A stretch of DNA of 6,484 nt from positions 1 to 6,484 of the forward strand of contig JAJZZT010000042.1 in the NCBI GenBank assembly GCA_021797415.1. Direction: 5' to 3'. The translations under genes were made by a program, and so were the position numbers. How positions within the stretch are numbered: position 1 is the stretch's first letter; each line of letters begins with the position of its first letter. The DNA is from Bacillota bacterium (GTDB lineage Bacteria > Bacillota > Bacilli > Alicyclobacillales > SLC66). The notes beneath the pieces are model-generated. The model was given only the letters and a program-made list of their open reading frames with translations. It had not been told where the DNA came from and did no database searches. Positions 4,795 to 6,484 of this stretch are shown one piece after another.

Positions 4795-6484
4795 ATGAAG
4801 GGTTCAAACAAGAGAATGATGCGCGGGATGATCGCCGGAGGCGCACTGCTCACGGCGCTGGCCGGGATCGGCGTGCCGGCCGGCGCGGCCGCGGCGACGC
4901 CACAGCCGTTCAACCTCTACAGCGGCGGATGGGGCACCAGTTGGACCAACAACGGCTATGCTCCGAACTACGCGATGGCCGGGATGCCGATGTACGTCGA
5001 CCTGCCCCTGGCTGTGCAGATCCAGCCAAGCGGTCAGTACGTGCCGCAGCTCGCCAAGTCGTGGAAGATTGTCGGGAGCCAGCTGCAGATCATGCTGCAG
5101 CCGGGCGCGAAGTGGCAAGACGGCGCGCCGGTCACCAGCACGGATGTCGTGAACAGCTACATGCTTGGCGCGACCGTGGGCTGGCCCTGGCCCGGTGTGG
5201 CGACCGGCATCACGGCGCCGAACAAGCACGAAGTGGTCTTTCAACTACGCAAGTACATTCCGGGAAGCACCTCGCCGATGTCCGCGCAGACGGCTCTGTT
5301 CAGCATTCTGCAGAACTATGCCTTCCCTTCCTCGGTCTACGGGAAGTTCGCCACTGCGAAACTGAAGAGTGAAGTGCTGACCTACGCCAGGACGCTGCCG
5401 ACCAAGGCGGGCGCCACGCCGAGCAACGCGAACGCTGCGGCGCACAACTTCATGATCCAGGCGGGGCAGACGCTGATGGCGTTCAATCCGCCGACCCTCG
5501 TGGGTGACGGTCCGTTCAAGCTGCAGGGGATCACGACGGCGCAGATCAACCTCGTGCGGTGGCCGGGGTACTTTGGCGCAAGCAAGATTCACGTGCCGCA
5601 GATCATCGCGTGGAACGACGGCAGCAACAGCGTGGCGACCACGCAGATGTTTGCGGGGAAAATGGATTACGGGTGGCCGGGGCTGACCGGAGGCATCGTC
5701 AACCGGTGGAAAGCCACGCCCAACCATCACTACACCGCAGTTCCCACCACGGCGGGCCAAGCCTTCTACTTCAACAACCAGTCCTACCCGCTGAGCCTTG
5801 TGAAAGTCAGACAGGCCCTGGCGTATCTGATCAACCGGCGCTCCCTGACCTTCGCGAACAACGGCTTCATGAAAAACGTCGTGAACACGTACCAGACGGG
5901 GCTGCCGCACGGCCTGCGCATGCTCTACCTTGGCTCGTGGCCCAAGCAGATGCAGAAGCTGGGTTTCAATGACTATGCGCCGAGCGCCGTCAAGGCAAAA
6001 CAGATTCTGCTCTCCCTGCACTTCACGAACCGGGGCGGGACGTGGTACACGCCGAAAGGCAAACCGTTCACGATTTCGGTCATCAGCCCGGCGGGCTGGA
6101 CGGGAACGCAACTGGCTGCCAGCAATCTGGCGTCGCAACTGAGCGCGTTTGGCATCAAGACGACCGCCTCTGCGGTCGAGCAGCCGGGTTACTGGTCGCA
6201 GGTGCTGCAGGGCAACTTCCAGATGGCGTGGAACTGGACCGGGTTCTTTAACGTCTTCCCGATTCCTTCCTTGCAGTCCACGCTGCTCGATCAAAACTAC
6301 GGGGTGCCAACCGCAGGAGCGTCGGCGCCAACCGGTGCGACCGTGGGAATGGGCTTTGGTCCGAAGGTGAACATTCCGGGCATCGGGTACACCAACCTGG
6401 CGGAGTCGCTCATGGCTGCCGGGTACGTGTCCGATCCCGCCAAGGTGCGCCAGTTGGTGTTGGACTACGCCAAACTGGTGAATC
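4795..6484 (+). CDS. ABC transporter solute-binding protein, SBP_bac_5 family (3' partial)
   Basis: The frame is open from 4795 to the window edge, giving 563 residues without a stop. It is a cluster C (oligopeptide/dipeptide/nickel type) extracellular binding protein; some members bind oligosaccharides, which would suit this locus. Residues 1-34 are a Sec signal peptide (MKGSNKRMMR, a hydrophobic stretch, cleavage near AGAAAA). Family motifs are YVPQLAKSW (82-90), LQPGAKWQDGAPVTSTDVV (101-119), VGDGPFKL (236-243) and VRQALAYLINRRSL (338-351). Notably there is no lipobox cysteine, and I see no cysteine at all in the 563 residues, whereas Gram-positive binding proteins are normally lipid-anchored. 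An anchor could lie in the missing C-terminus. Permease and ATPase genes would be expected to the right. Ligand unknown. Confidence 0.9.
   Translation, partial: MKGSNKRMMRGMIAGGALLTALAGIGVPAGAAAATPQPFNLYSGGWGTSWTNNGYAPNYAMAGMPMYVDLPLAVQIQPSGQYVPQLAKSWKIVGSQLQIMLQPGAKWQDGAPVTSTDVVNSYMLGATVGWPWPGVATGITAPNKHEVVFQLRKYIPGSTSPMSAQTALFSILQNYAFPSSVYGKFATAKLKSEVLTYARTLPTKAGATPSNANAAAHNFMIQAGQTLMAFNPPTLVGDGPFKLQGITTAQINLVRWPGYFGASKIHVPQIIAWNDGSNSVATTQMFAGKMDYGWPGLTGGIVNRWKATPNHHYTAVPTTAGQAFYFNNQSYPLSLVKVRQALAYLINRRSLTFANNGFMKNVVNTYQTGLPHGLRMLYLGSWPKQMQKLGFNDYAPSAVKAKQILLSLHFTNRGGTWYTPKGKPFTISVISPAGWTGTQLAASNLASQLSAFGIKTTASAVEQPGYWSQVLQGNFQMAWNWTGFFNVFPIPSLQSTLLDQNYGVPTAGASAPTGATVGMGFGPKVNIPGIGYTNLAESLMAAGYVSDPAKVRQLVLDYAKLVN

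Noticed and set aside
5245..6294. 349-codon reverse-strand open frame
   Set aside because: It lies wholly inside the solute-binding protein gene, has an Arg-rich product without domains, and is the usual shadow of GC-rich codons.

Overview
The window reads as a carbohydrate-use locus from a Gram-positive bacterium of the Bacillota. The evidence is strong AGGAGG-type ribosome binding sites, a consensus sigma-A promoter, an AraR-type GntR/LacI hybrid regulator, and two exported proteins with Sec signal peptides. The two exported-protein genes are richer in GC than the regulator. A thermophilic or acidophilic Alicyclobacillus-like host would fit, but this is inference; no marker gene fixes the taxon.

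Layout, all on the + strand. Positions 1-499 are non-coding. They hold a perfect 20-bp hairpin with a T run (terminator-like), a structured repeat (copy 1, core 237-305) with a decayed partial copy beside it, and a consensus promoter (395-423). The GntR/LacI-type regulator is at 500-1756. A 365-base leader follows (1757-2121) with a possible 52-codon ORF. The secreted GH42-like glycoside hydrolase is at 2122-4479; an upstream TTG that would lengthen it has no ribosome binding site. Positions 4480-4794 are a second non-coding stretch with copy 2 of the structured repeat (core 4524-4600), a near-perfect Shine-Dalgarno sequence with no clear gene, and a 21-bp-spaced direct repeat. The last gene, an extracellular solute-binding protein of the SBP_bac_5 family, starts at 4795 and runs off the right edge.

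Likely joint role (inference): the secreted hydrolase trims an oligo- or polysaccharide outside the cell, the solute-binding protein delivers products to an ABC importer probably encoded to the right, and the GntR/LacI regulator senses a sugar ligand and controls the set. The substrate cannot be read from the sequence.

The most unusual signal is the repeated element in the two gene-flanking gaps. A 49-base inner core is the same at 47 positions, while the outer stem differs between copies yet stays base-paired through compensatory changes on both arms. The wobble pairs favour a + strand RNA. I do not recognise it as a named RNA family.
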